18,162 nucleotides of DNA from Porphyromonadaceae bacterium (GTDB taxonomy: Bacteria; Bacteroidota; Bacteroidia; Bacteroidales; UBA11471): assembly GCA_021199145.1 (NCBI GenBank), contig JAJQIP010000175.1, positions 1-18,162 on the forward strand. Direction: 5' to 3'. Positions within the stretch are counted from its first letter, which is position 1. Every line of letters begins with the position of its first letter. A model generated the notes under the pieces. It searched no databases, had not been told where the DNA came from, and worked only from the letters and a program-made list of their open reading frames with translations. This document shows positions 1 through 7,854 of this stretch, piece after piece. The position numbers and the translations under genes are program-made.

Positions 1-516
1 GTCCTGAAAAGAGTCGGAGAGAGCGGACTGTTCGTCCCCGATAGCTCCGGGAATCAGCCGTACAATGGCATCACACATGATGGCCGCCGGTAATTCTCCA
101 CCTGTCAGCACATAATTGCCGATGGAAATTTCCCGTGTGACGAGATGCTCCCGTATGCGGTAGTCAATCCCTTTGTAGTGGCCGCATAAGATGAGGAGAT
201 TTTCTTTCATGGACAAGGCGTTGGCCATCGGTTGATCGAAAAGTTCCCCGTCAGGGGAGGTATAAATCACTTCATCGTATGTCCGTTCGTTTTTCAGTTG
301 GGTAATGGCACGGTCTATCGGTTCGATTTGCATTACCATACCCGCTGTCCCGCCAAAAGGATAGTCATCGACACGCCGGTGCTTGTCGGTTGAAAAGTCA
401 CGTAGATTGTGGACCATGATTTCAACCAGACCCTTGTCTTGGGCCCGTTTCAGAATGGAGTGATTCAACGGACCGTCTAACAGTTCAGGGAGGACGGTAA
501 GTATGTCGATGCGCAT
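1..516 (-). CDS. trmD: tRNA (guanine-N1)-methyltransferase TrmD, 3' end outside the window
   Basis: TrmD transfers a methyl group from S-adenosylmethionine to N1 of G37, next to the anticodon, and so prevents +1 frameshifting. The frame opens with ATG at 514-516 (MRIDILTVLPELL) and stays open to the left edge, giving 172 residues of a protein usually about 225-255 long. Visible family motifs are DDYPFGGTAGMVM (residues 50-62), GHYKGID (112-118) and IGNYVLTGGELPA (132-144), the last two forming the SPOUT trefoil-knot cofactor site. R153 in VRLIPG and D168 in SDSF fall where the family's catalytic Arg and Asp are expected. The gene diverges from ligA. The missing C-terminal part lies to the left of position 1. 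Identification is secure from the motifs. Confidence 0.96.
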   Translation of the reverse strand, partial: MRIDILTVLPELLDGPLNHSILKRAQDKGLVEIMVHNLRDFSTDKHRRVDDYPFGGTAGMVMQIEPIDRAITQLKNERTYDEVIYTSPDGELFDQPMANALSMKENLLILCGHYKGIDYRIREHLVTREISIGNYVLTGGELPAAIMCDAIVRLIPGAIGDEQSALSDSFQD

Positions 517-542
517 CGATTCGCCTTTTTGTTTCCTTTTTG

Positions 543-550
543 CAAAAATA
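543..550 (-). promoter_or_regulatory. Likely -7 promoter element for trmD
   Basis: Read on the minus strand, this is TATTTTTG, an exact match to the Bacteroidota -7 consensus TAnnTTTG, 26 bp upstream of the trmD ATG. No clear TTTG was found at the -33 spacing, so the call rests on one element and its position in the A/T-rich trmD-ligA gap. Confidence 0.45.
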
Positions 551-654
551 GAAAAAAAAGCCAATTTTTTCGAATAATCGGCAGAATATTTGCACGCTGT
601 CGTGGGGAATGTGAAAATTCTTGCCGGAGGCTCTCGAGAGTCGTTATTTTTATG

Positions 655-662
655 TAGATTTG
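655..662 (+). promoter_or_regulatory. Likely -7 promoter element for ligA
   Basis: TAGATTTG matches the TAnnTTTG consensus exactly and ends 18 bp before the ATG at 681. It supports that ATG as the true ligA start over in-frame codons further upstream, because a TTG at 621 would lie ahead of the predicted transcription start. No convincing -33 TTTG is seen. Confidence 0.5.
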
Positions 663-680
663 CAAGGGAAAAGAGCGATT

Positions 681-2684
681 ATGGATGAGATAGAGGCCCG
701 TATCGGACAACTGCGGAAAGAGTTGGAAGAGCACAATTATAACTATTATGTGCTCAATGCACCGACCATCAGTGACAGGGAGTTTGACCGCCTGATGGAA
801 GAGTTGCAGCATCTGGAAGAGCAGCACCCGGAATATGCCGACCCCCATTCGCCTACGTGTCGGGTGGGAGATGACCATAACCGTTCTTTTACGCAGGTGG
901 CCCATCGGTATCCCATGCTTTCGTTGGGAAATACCTATACCCGAGAGGAGGTGGCCGCTTTTTACGAACGGGTGCGTAGTTCGTTGCAAGAGCCGTTTAC
1001 CATCGTGGGAGAGTTGAAATTTGACGGTACTTCCATATCGCTCACCTATGAGAATGGTCGGCTGGTACAGGCCGTCACCCGTGGCGATGGGGTGAAGGGC
1101 GATGATGTGACGGAAAATGTGAAGACAATCCGTTCCATTCCCCTTGTCCTGCGGGGAGACGATTATCCCCGGCAGTTTGAAATCCGGGGAGAAATCCTCA
1201 TGCCTTGGGTGGTCTTTGAGCAGCTCAATGCGTAGCGGGAGCGGGAAGAAGAGCCGCTCTTTGCCAATCCCCGCAATGCCGCTTCGGGAACGCTGAAGTT
1301 GCAGAATTCGGCCCTTGTAGCTACCCGTCGGTTGGATGCGTACCTCTATTATCTTCTCGGAGAGGAGATTCCCACGGATGACCATCTGGACAATCTGCTT
1401 ACGGCCCGGAAATGGGGATTTAAGATATCCGACGCCATGACCCGTTGCCGTTCGCTCGATGATATGTTCGCCTTCATTGACTATTGGGATGTGAACCGGA
1501 AAAATCTGCCTGTGGCGACCGATGGAATCGTATTCAAGGTCGCCTCGTTGCGCCAGCAGAAATTCCTCGGTTATACCGCCAAATCGCCACGATGGGCAAT
1601 TGCCTACAAATTCCAGGCAGAACGGGCGACCACCCGCCTTCGTTCGGTCTCTTACCAAGTGGGACGTACCGGGACGGTGACTCCGGTAGCCAACCTTGAC
1701 CCTGTGCAGCTGTCGGGTACGATTGTGAAACGGGCTTCGCTGCATAACGATGATATTATCCAGTCGCTTGACCTGCATATCGGAGACCAGGTCTATGTGG
1801 AGAAGGGAGGAGAGATTATTCCCAAAATAACCGGAGTGGATGTCGATAACCGCCTGTTGGTCGGGGAGAAGGTTCACTTTATAAAGAACTGTCCCGAATG
1901 CGGCACCCCCCTTGTCCGTTATGAGGGAGAAGCGGCGTGGTACTGCCCCAATGACGAGTCGTGTCCCCCGCAAATCAAGGGGCGTATCGAGCACTTTATC
2001 AGTCGTCGGGCCATGAACATTGACGGTTTGGGTCCCGAGACGGTTGACCTTTTTTACCGGTTGGGAATGGTGCGTGACGTGGCCGATCTTTATGCCTTGA
2101 AAGAGGAGGATATCGCCCCGTTGGAACGTCTGGGCGACAAGTCGGCCCGGAATATCGTCGAGGCGGTGGCTGCATCGACCCGTGTCCCATTTGAACGGGT
2201 ATTGTTTGCCCTTGGAATCCGTTTTGTAGGAGAGACCGTCGCCAAGAAGTTGGCCTATGCGTTCGGCAGTATCGACAAATTGGCCGCCGCTACAGAAGAG
2301 GAGTTGATGCAAGTCGATGAAATAGGCGCACGTATTGCCGGCAGTGTGCAAGCCTATTTTGCCCATCCCTCCACGGGTCAGCTGATTGCCCGCTTACGGG
2401 AAGCCGGTCTCCAGATGGCTTTGTCGGCTGACCGTTTACTTTCCCGTACCGATCGTCTGCAAGGCGCTACGATTGTTATCAGCGGCACCTTCGCGCACCA
2501 TTCGCGCGATGAATACAAGTCACTCATCGAGCAGCACGGCGGGAAAAACACCACTTCGGTTTCGGCCAAGACAACCTATCTGTTGGCGGGAGAGAATATG
2601 GGTCCGGCCAAATTGGAGAAGGCGACAAAGTTAGGCCTGAAAATAATTTCCGAAGAGGAGTTCCTGCAACTTATCGGGGAGTAG
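681..2684 (+). pseudogene. ligA: NAD-dependent DNA ligase LigA interrupted by an in-frame amber codon
   Basis: LigA seals nicks in replication and repair, using NAD+ to adenylate itself. Starting at ATG 681 there are 667 sense positions apart from one TAG at 1233-1235 (codon 185); the frame is unchanged on both sides. Without that codon the length equals a normal LigA. Visible parts are the Ia domain (YYVLNAPTISDREFDRL), the adenylation motif ELKFDG (Lys113), EIRGEILMP, then after the stop ANPRNAASGTLK, OB fold, a four-Cys zinc finger (CPECG and CPNDESC), helix-hairpin-helix repeats and a C-terminal BRCT domain. The stop falls in a variable loop, LNA*RERE, where related proteins have Glu or Gln. 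No ATG just after it would give a sensible restart. LigA is normally essential, so sequencing error, assembly error or amber suppression are as likely as true loss. An annotation might list two pieces, 681-1235 and about 1236-2684. Confidence 0.93.
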
Positions 2685-2698
2685 AAAAGAGAGAAGTC

Positions 2699-3235
2699 AT
2701 GTGGAAATATTTTGCGGTAAAATCGATAAAAAGACAGTTCGCCAAGAGTCGTAAGAAGCGGGCGAAGCATTTCGTCAACTATGCCGATGCCTCCACCATC
2801 GTCGTGTTGGCCGACCCTCTGGGGGCGCAAGAGTCTGTATCGTTACTGCGCTCCCTTCAGGCAGACGGCAAAAAGGTGGTTCTGTATCATTTTACCATGG
2901 CTTTGCAGAAGACGAAAATCCGTTACCCCAATATTGAAACGGTGGAGATATCCCTTGAAGATCTCTGTTGGGGAAACAACCGGCCCCGGAAAGAGATTTG
3001 TCAACAATTCAAAGCCCTTTCACCCGATGTATTGATAGACTTGACGACCGTTGAGATTCTGCCCATTGCCTATCTCGTCGCCATCTGTTACGCACCGATG
3101 CGTCTGGGTTTCCAAAAGGAATCATTGGTCTCTGCCGACATGATGATGCAAGATGAGACTAAGGAGATGCCTATTGACGGATTATTGCGGAATTTGCTGT
3201 TTTATTGGAAGAATATAACGGCAAAAGAAGAATAA
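2699..3235 (+). CDS. DUF6913 family protein, conserved hypothetical of Bacteroidales
   Basis: This 178-residue protein begins with a strongly basic N-terminus (KSIKRQFAKSRKKRAKHF, residues 8-25). An alpha/beta-like section follows, with hydrophobic strands STIVVLADP (32-40), KKVVLYHF (58-65), DVLIDLT (110-116) and LPIAYLVAIC (121-130). There is no signal peptide and no catalytic motif that I recognise. I assign it to DUF6913 from memory of proteins of this length and position between ligA and dapA in Bacteroidales; function is unknown. It starts 14 nt after the ligA stop, with a purine-rich AGAGAGAAG just before the ATG, so it is probably co-transcribed with ligA and followed closely by dapA. 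Confidence 0.8.
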   Translation: MWKYFAVKSIKRQFAKSRKKRAKHFVNYADASTIVVLADPLGAQESVSLLRSLQADGKKVVLYHFTMALQKTKIRYPNIETVEISLEDLCWGNNRPRKEICQQFKALSPDVLIDLTTVEILPIAYLVAICYAPMRLGFQKESLVSADMMMQDETKEMPIDGLLRNLLFYWKNITAKEE

Positions 3236-3267
3236 TTTGTAATTTCGCATTCAAATCCGCTTATTCT

Positions 3268-4161
3268 ATGGCACAAATCAATTTAAGAGGTATGGGCATC
3301 GCCCTCATCACCCCATTTAACGAAGACGGGAGCGTTGATTTTCCCGCTTTGGCGCGACTTGTTGACTATCAGTTGCGAAATGGAATTGATTATTTGGTCG
3401 TATTGGGTACTACGGCCGAAACGCCAACCCTTACGGAGGAAGAGAAGGCGCAGATACGTGCCTTTGTCATTGAAAAGGTCGGCGGGCGTGTCCCCATTGT
3501 CCTGGGCTTGGGCGGAAATAATACCCGTGTCATTGTCGATACCCTCAAAACACAGGATTTCAGAGGTGTAGATGCGATACTTTCGGTTGTCCCTTATTAT
3601 AACAAACCCTCCCAAGAGGGAATCTATCAACATTACCGAGCCATTGCCTCGGCCACAAAACTGCCCGTAATCCTCTATAATGTACCCGGGCGTACCGGGG
3701 TGAACATGATGGCGGAGACAACATTGCGTCTGGCCCGCGATTTTGACAATATCGTGGCTATCAAGGAGGCCTCCGGGAATATTACCCAAATGGATGATAT
3801 TATCAAGAACAAGCCGGCTGACTTTATGGTCATATCGGGAGACGACGGTATTGCCTTCCCCCTTATCACCCTTGGTGCGGTAGGGGTCATTTCGGTCATC
3901 GGGAATGCCTTTCCCCGGGAATTCAGTCGTATGGTGCGGCTTGCCCTCAATGGAGACTATGCTTCGGCGTTGACGATACACCACCGCTTTACCGAACTCT
4001 TTAAACTGCTATTTGTCGACGGCAATCCCGCCGGTGTGAAATGTCTGCTCCATGCTATGGGCTATATCCACAACCAGTTGCGTCTGCCGTTGGTACCCAC
4101 ACGGATTACCACGTATGAAAAAATACGGGAGGTCCTTCAGCAACTCAATATCGCCTATTGA
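3268..4161 (+). CDS. dapA: 4-hydroxy-tetrahydrodipicolinate synthase DapA
   Basis: DapA condenses pyruvate with aspartate semialdehyde, the first committed step to diaminopimelate (cell wall) and lysine. I chose ATG 3268 (MAQINLRGMGIALITPF), which gives 297 residues, the usual family length; in-frame codons further upstream overlap the preceding gene and add a non-homologous tail. Visible catalytic features are the Thr-Thr pair in VVLGTTAETPTL (T48-T49), Tyr137 in LYNVPGRTG, and the Schiff-base Lys166 in IVAIKEASGN. The TIM-barrel glycine motif GADDGIAFP-like segment appears as ISGDDGIAFPL. The enzyme is cytoplasmic and tetrameric in known members. It lies 32 bp downstream of the DUF6913 gene, so it is either in the same operon or has its own weak promoter: TAATTTCG at 3240-3247 is one mismatch from the -7 consensus. 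Confidence 0.97.
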   Translation: MAQINLRGMGIALITPFNEDGSVDFPALARLVDYQLRNGIDYLVVLGTTAETPTLTEEEKAQIRAFVIEKVGGRVPIVLGLGGNNTRVIVDTLKTQDFRGVDAILSVVPYYNKPSQEGIYQHYRAIASATKLPVILYNVPGRTGVNMMAETTLRLARDFDNIVAIKEASGNITQMDDIIKNKPADFMVISGDDGIAFPLITLGAVGVISVIGNAFPREFSRMVRLALNGDYASALTIHHRFTELFKLLFVDGNPAGVKCLLHAMGYIHNQLRLPLVPTRITTYEKIREVLQQLNIAY

Positions 4162-4202
4162 GACGACATCGAGCCGTTCGATTCCCATTTAAATTCCTTG
4201 TT

Positions 4203-4664
4203 ATGATACAACGTCTACAAACCCTATATCTGTTTTTGGCAGCTCTGTTAGTCGCCCTACTCTTTATCCAGCCGTGGGCTATAGTGACGACTTCCGAAAA
4301 TACGGTGAGGTTTTCCGTTTTTGGAGCCTGCTTGTCGGGTGACAATCCTGTCTGCCTTTTCCCATTATGGCCTTTGGCCGTCGTTACGGGATTGGCTGCG
4401 TTGTTGCCGTTTGTAAATATTTTCCTTTTCCGGAACAGGCCCTTGCAGATGCGTGTATGCCGTTGTACAACCGTATTGATTGTGGCCCTTTATCTTATCG
4501 GGGCGATTTTCTTATATACCGTTTGTCCTCGTCTGGAAGGGGGAACGCTGAGGCTGCAATCCTCCCTTTTAGAACCCGTTGTTGCCCTGGTGTTCAATAT
4601 TATGGCCTTTCGTCGCATTCGGGCAGACGAACGTCTGGTGCGTTCGGCCGACCGTCTGCGCTAA
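4203..4664 (+). CDS. DUF4293 family four-helix membrane protein
   Basis: The product has 153 residues from ATG 4203 (MIQRLQTLYLFLAALLVALL), the start typical of this Bacteroidota family; upstream in-frame codons add a basic, unrelated leader. Four hydrophobic segments are evident at about residues 7-23, 55-75, 90-106 and 120-136, with a short charged C-terminal tail (RRIRADERLVRSADRLR). There is no known activity; it is presumably an inner-membrane protein. It follows dapA by 41 bp on the same strand. Its last 65 bp overlap the 3' end of miaA on the opposite strand, so the C-terminal tail is encoded antisense to the miaA tail. Confidence 0.85.
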   Translation: MIQRLQTLYLFLAALLVALLFIQPWAIVTTSENTVRFSVFGACLSGDNPVCLFPLWPLAVVTGLAALLPFVNIFLFRNRPLQMRVCRCTTVLIVALYLIGAIFLYTVCPRLEGGTLRLQSSLLEPVVALVFNIMAFRRIRADERLVRSADRLR

Positions 4665-5580
4665 TTTGCGGGTCAGATTCGTGTAGTTTCCTTTCGATGT
4701 AGGCCCATATGCCATTCATATCTTCCGGAGAGAACCAGGCAATCGTATTGTCCCGTTTGAACCAGGTCATTTGTTTGCGGGAATAGATGCGTGTGTTGCG
4801 CTTTATCTTTTCGATGGCGGTAGGCAGGTCGTATGTACCCTCGAAGTAGGCGAACATCTCTTTGTATCCCAATGTGTTGAGTGAGTTGAGACTCCGAAAG
4901 GGATAAAGTCTACGGGCCTCCGCTTCAAGTCCGTTCCGCATCATCTCGTCAACCCTGCCGTTGATGCGGCGATAAAGTTCTTCCCGAGGAAGAGAAAGCC
5001 CGATTTTCACCCGTTCAAAAGGACGCTCTTTCCGGCTATGCGTACGCAGGGAAGAGTAAGTACAGCCCGTCATGCGGCATATCTCCAGGGCATGTATCAC
5101 CCGTTTGGGATTTTTCCTATCCACTTGCTCGTAAAATACCGGGTCACGAAGAGCCAACTCTTTCAACAAAGCCTCTAACCCGAGATGTTTATAGTCGTGA
5201 ATCGTTTGGTTACGCACTTCGTCGTTGATGGTAGGGATTTCGTCTATGCCGTTGCATACGGCGTCGATATACATCATCGATCCTCCTGTGAGCAGTAGGG
5301 TATCGTGCTGGGTGAAAAGTCTGTCCAAGAGAGCGATAGCCTCCTCCTCGTAACGGGCTGCACTGTAATAATCGGTCAAATCCAAAGTCCCGACAAAGTA
5401 GTGGCGTACACGGGAGAGTTCTTCAGGGGTCGGTGCGGCCGTCCCGATAGGCATGTCCCGGTAGAGTTGCCGGCTGTCGGCCGACAGGATGGGACATTGC
5501 AGCCGTTCAGCCAGTTGCAGACTCAATGCGGTTTTCCCCACTCCGGTAGGACCTAAAAGTACGAGAAGGGTCTTTTTCAT
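4600..5580 (-). CDS. miaA: tRNA dimethylallyltransferase MiaA
   Basis: MiaA attaches a dimethylallyl group to N6 of A37 in tRNAs that read codons starting with U, which improves decoding. The 326-residue product opens with the P-loop LLGPTGVGKTALS (residues 9-20), then ADSRQLYRDMPIGTA (34-48) with the family's substrate-binding Asp, and LTGGSMMYIDAVCNGID (98-113). Later come RNTRIYSRKQMTWFKRD and other conserved prenyltransferase features. The last 25 or so residues (rich in Asp, Pro and Arg) extend beyond the usual end and are encoded opposite the end of the DUF4293 gene. It lies 30 bp downstream of pepT and probably shares its transcript. Confidence 0.96.
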   Translation of the reverse strand: MKKTLLVLLGPTGVGKTALSLQLAERLQCPILSADSRQLYRDMPIGTAAPTPEELSRVRHYFVGTLDLTDYYSAARYEEEAIALLDRLFTQHDTLLLTGGSMMYIDAVCNGIDEIPTINDEVRNQTIHDYKHLGLEALLKELALRDPVFYEQVDRKNPKRVIHALEICRMTGCTYSSLRTHSRKERPFERVKIGLSLPREELYRRINGRVDEMMRNGLEAEARRLYPFRSLNSLNTLGYKEMFAYFEGTYDLPTAIEKIKRNTRIYSRKQMTWFKRDNTIAWFSPEDMNGIWAYIERKLHESDPQISADGRPNAPDVRLPECDERP

Positions 5581-5610
5581 GCGGAGTTGCGACGGGATGA
5601 ACAGAAGGAA

Positions 5611-6834
5611 TTATTTCGTGGCAGCCAAGCGGGCGATTTCCACAATCACGTCACGAGCTTTCACCATCGAAGGGATGGGAACAAATTCATAACGGCCATG
5701 GAAGTTGACCCCTCCCGCAAAGATATTGGGGCAGGGCAGACCTTCGAACGAGAGGCGGGCCCCGTCAGTACCTCCACGTACCGGTACGACAACAGGCTTT
5801 ATCCCCACGTTCTCCATAGCTTCTTCCGCAATGTCGATGATGTGCATCACGGGTTCGATTTTCTCCCGCATGTTGTAGTATTGGTCTTTGACGTTGAGGC
5901 TGGCGCACTCCGGGAATTCCTTGTTGATTTTACGGACAAGATGTTCGAACTCTTTCTTGCGCCGTTCGAAGCGGTCATGGTCATGATCACGAATCAAATA
6001 GACCAGGTTTGTCTCTTCCACACTTCCTTCGCAGGAGACCAGATGGTAAAAACCTTCATACCCTTCCGTATGTTCCGGTGTTTCCCAACGGGGTAGCATG
6101 ATGGCGTATTGGGTAGCCACACGCAGGGAATTTATCATTTTGTGCTTGGCATAGCCCGGGTGGACGTTGCGTCCTTTGAAAGTGATGCGGGCAATGGCAG
6201 CGTTGAAATTCTCATATTCGAGTTCGCCTACTTCTCCGCCATCCATCGTGTAGGCCCATTCGGCATTGAAACGTTTTACGTCAAATTTGTCCGCACCCTG
6301 GCCAATCTCCTCGTCGGGTGTAAAGGCAATCCGTATCTTTCCGTGCTTTATTTCGGGGTGGGCGATGAGGTACTCCACGGCCGAGACGATTTCGGCCACA
6401 CCCGCTTTATCGTCCGCTCCCAACAGGGTCTTGCCATCGGTAACAATAAGGTCCTGACCCTTGTAGTGAAGCAGTTCGGGAAACTCTTCCGGACGAAGTA
6501 CCACGTTATCTTCGGCACAAAGCACAATCTCTTTTCCGTCATACTCCTTGACAATACGAGGAGAGACTTTGTGTCCCGAGCAGTCGGGACTGGTATCGAG
6601 ATGTGCGATAAACCCTATGGTCGGGACCTCTTGCGGGACGTTGGCCGGAAGAGTCGCCATCAGATAACCGTTTTCATCGAGAGATATTTCAGAAAGACCG
6701 ATATGTTGCAGTTCCTTCTCCAGTTCTTTGGCAAAACCCATTTGTCCGGGGGTACTGGGAGTCATGTGGGTCAGTTCGTCTGATTGGGTATCGAAACTGA
6801 CATAGTGGAGGAAGCGATTGACAAGATTTTCCAT
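5611..6834 (-). CDS. pepT: Peptidase T (tripeptide aminopeptidase) PepT
   Basis: PepT is a cytoplasmic di-zinc M20 peptidase that removes the N-terminal residue of tripeptides. The 407-residue length matches the family. Metal and catalytic positions visible are His78 and Asp80 in GFIAHLDTSPD, Asp141 in LLGADDKAG, Glu175-Glu176 in TPDEEIGQGAD, Asp198 in YTMDGGEVGE and His379 in GVNFHGRYE, close to the numbering of the E. coli enzyme. The dimerisation domain begins near VGELEYENFNAA. ATG 6832-6834 (MENLVNRFLHYVSFDTQ) is the expected start. The gene is divergent from the nuclease gene and heads a probable pepT-miaA operon. Confidence 0.97.
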   Translation of the reverse strand: MENLVNRFLHYVSFDTQSDELTHMTPSTPGQMGFAKELEKELQHIGLSEISLDENGYLMATLPANVPQEVPTIGFIAHLDTSPDCSGHKVSPRIVKEYDGKEIVLCAEDNVVLRPEEFPELLHYKGQDLIVTDGKTLLGADDKAGVAEIVSAVEYLIAHPEIKHGKIRIAFTPDEEIGQGADKFDVKRFNAEWAYTMDGGEVGELEYENFNAAIARITFKGRNVHPGYAKHKMINSLRVATQYAIMLPRWETPEHTEGYEGFYHLVSCEGSVEETNLVYLIRDHDHDRFERRKKEFEHLVRKINKEFPECASLNVKDQYYNMREKIEPVMHIIDIAEEAMENVGIKPVVVPVRGGTDGARLSFEGLPCPNIFAGGVNFHGRYEFVPIPSMVKARDVIVEIARLAATK

Positions 6835-6916
6835 GAGATATGGTTTTAGGAGTAAATAGTGTTTGACCGGAGAAGTCCCTTGTCACGGGAGTTTGCCCTT
6901 TCTTCCGGACTCACAA

Positions 6917-6924
6917 CAAAGATA
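6917..6924 (-). promoter_or_regulatory. Likely -7 promoter element for pepT-miaA
   Basis: Read on the minus strand this is TATCTTTG, an exact TAnnTTTG match. It lies 82 bp upstream of the pepT ATG and is back to back with the plus-strand element at 6937-6944. No clear -33 TTTG is present. Confidence 0.45.
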
Positions 6925-6936
6925 GGGAAAAATGCG

Positions 6937-6944
6937 TATATTTG
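6937..6944 (+). promoter_or_regulatory. Likely -7 promoter element for the nuclease gene
   Basis: TATATTTG matches the Bacteroidota -7 consensus exactly. Transcription would start near 6951, so the ATG at 6967, and not the in-frame ATG at 6946, is the likely translation start of the nuclease. Confidence 0.5.
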
Positions 6945-6966
6945 TATGCTTATACGGTTAAAAGAT

Positions 6967-7854
6967 ATGTCAAAAAAACGTAGGAATCGTAAACCGTCGG
7001 TTTTCGAAACCCTTTTTTGGGGAGCGATTTTTTTGGTCTTTATCTTATGGTTTGCCTATAACCGAACCACTCAAATCGATAAGTACCTTACTTCCTCTTC
7101 TTGGCCGGAAAGAAGGAGTGAAACGATTAAGGTCGAGCACTGTTATGTACCCCATTATCCCGATTTGGAGATACCGGCCAGATTCACCGATGGGAGAGAC
7201 AGCCGGATATGTCGTTACACCGGTCATACGCTTTCGTACAATCGTCGTTGGAGGTTGCCCAATTGGGTCGCTTACGAATTGTTGGAGAGTGAGTTGAAAT
7301 CTGTTGTCGACCGGAAGGACAATTTCCGACCCGACAAGAGTCCCGACCTGCAGCCGCAAGCAGGCGTGGCCGATTACCGGCACAGCGGATATGATCGGGG
7401 ACATATGGCTCCGGCCGGGGATATGTTGTGGAATGCCGATGCCATGTCGGAGACCTTTTACTTCACCAATATATGTCCGCAGACTCCGGCCCTGAACCGA
7501 GGAGACTGGATGCAGTTGGAGAATCGGGTGCGTGACTGGGCCTATCGTGACAGTGCCATTCTCATTGTTTGCGGTCCGTTGGTCTCTCCTCGAGACGGTA
7601 CCATAGGCCCTGATAGGGTGGTAGTGCCTTCGGCCTTCTATAAGGTGGTGTTATCACCCTACCAATGTGATCCGCAGGGGATTGGGTTTATTTTTGAGAA
7701 CGATACGAGAGAGTGGCACCGACCCCTCACGAAATATGCCGTTACCATCGATAGTGTAGAAGCCTTGACAGGAATAGATTTCTTCCCGGGTCTTCCGGAT
7801 GAGATAGAAAATCTTGTAGAATCACGATATGATGCCGAATACTGGGATATTTGA
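6967..7854 (+). CDS. Membrane-anchored DNA/RNA non-specific endonuclease (NUC1 family)
   Basis: The protein has 295 residues from ATG 6967. It starts with a basic stretch (SKKRRNRK) and one hydrophobic helix at about residues 13-31, with no evident cleavage site, which suggests a signal anchor holding the enzyme outside the inner membrane. The nuclease domain carries the beta-beta-alpha-metal motif YDRGHMAPAGDM (catalytic His146 in DRGH), followed by FYFTNICPQTPALNRGDW with Asn168 and Asn177, the usual metal-ligand and active-site region. Family members hydrolyse DNA and RNA without sequence preference. Its 3' end overlaps mnmE by 26 nt, implying translational coupling. The role is unknown; nutrient salvage from nucleic acids or envelope DNA turnover are possible. 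Confidence 0.9.
   Translation: MSKKRRNRKPSVFETLFWGAIFLVFILWFAYNRTTQIDKYLTSSSWPERRSETIKVEHCYVPHYPDLEIPARFTDGRDSRICRYTGHTLSYNRRWRLPNWVAYELLESELKSVVDRKDNFRPDKSPDLQPQAGVADYRHSGYDRGHMAPAGDMLWNADAMSETFYFTNICPQTPALNRGDWMQLENRVRDWAYRDSAILIVCGPLVSPRDGTIGPDRVVVPSAFYKVVLSPYQCDPQGIGFIFENDTREWHRPLTKYAVTIDSVEALTGIDFFPGLPDEIENLVESRYDAEYWDI

Noticed and set aside
477..2366. A 629-codon open frame on the minus strand opposite ligA
   Set aside because: It runs antisense to all LigA motifs, has no recognisable domain and contains the trmD promoter region; it is a codon-phase shadow of a G+C-rich gene.
681..2684. General reassignment of TAG as a sense codon
   Set aside because: TAG also ends ligA at its normal length and ends the TOPRIM gene where hsdR begins, so TAG acts as a stop in this genome.
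3283..3984. Minus-strand open frame opposite dapA
   Set aside because: No family resemblance and fully antisense to a clear DapA; a shadow frame.
6109..6783. Plus-strand open frame opposite pepT
   Set aside because: Antisense to conserved PepT metal sites, no protein-like motifs.
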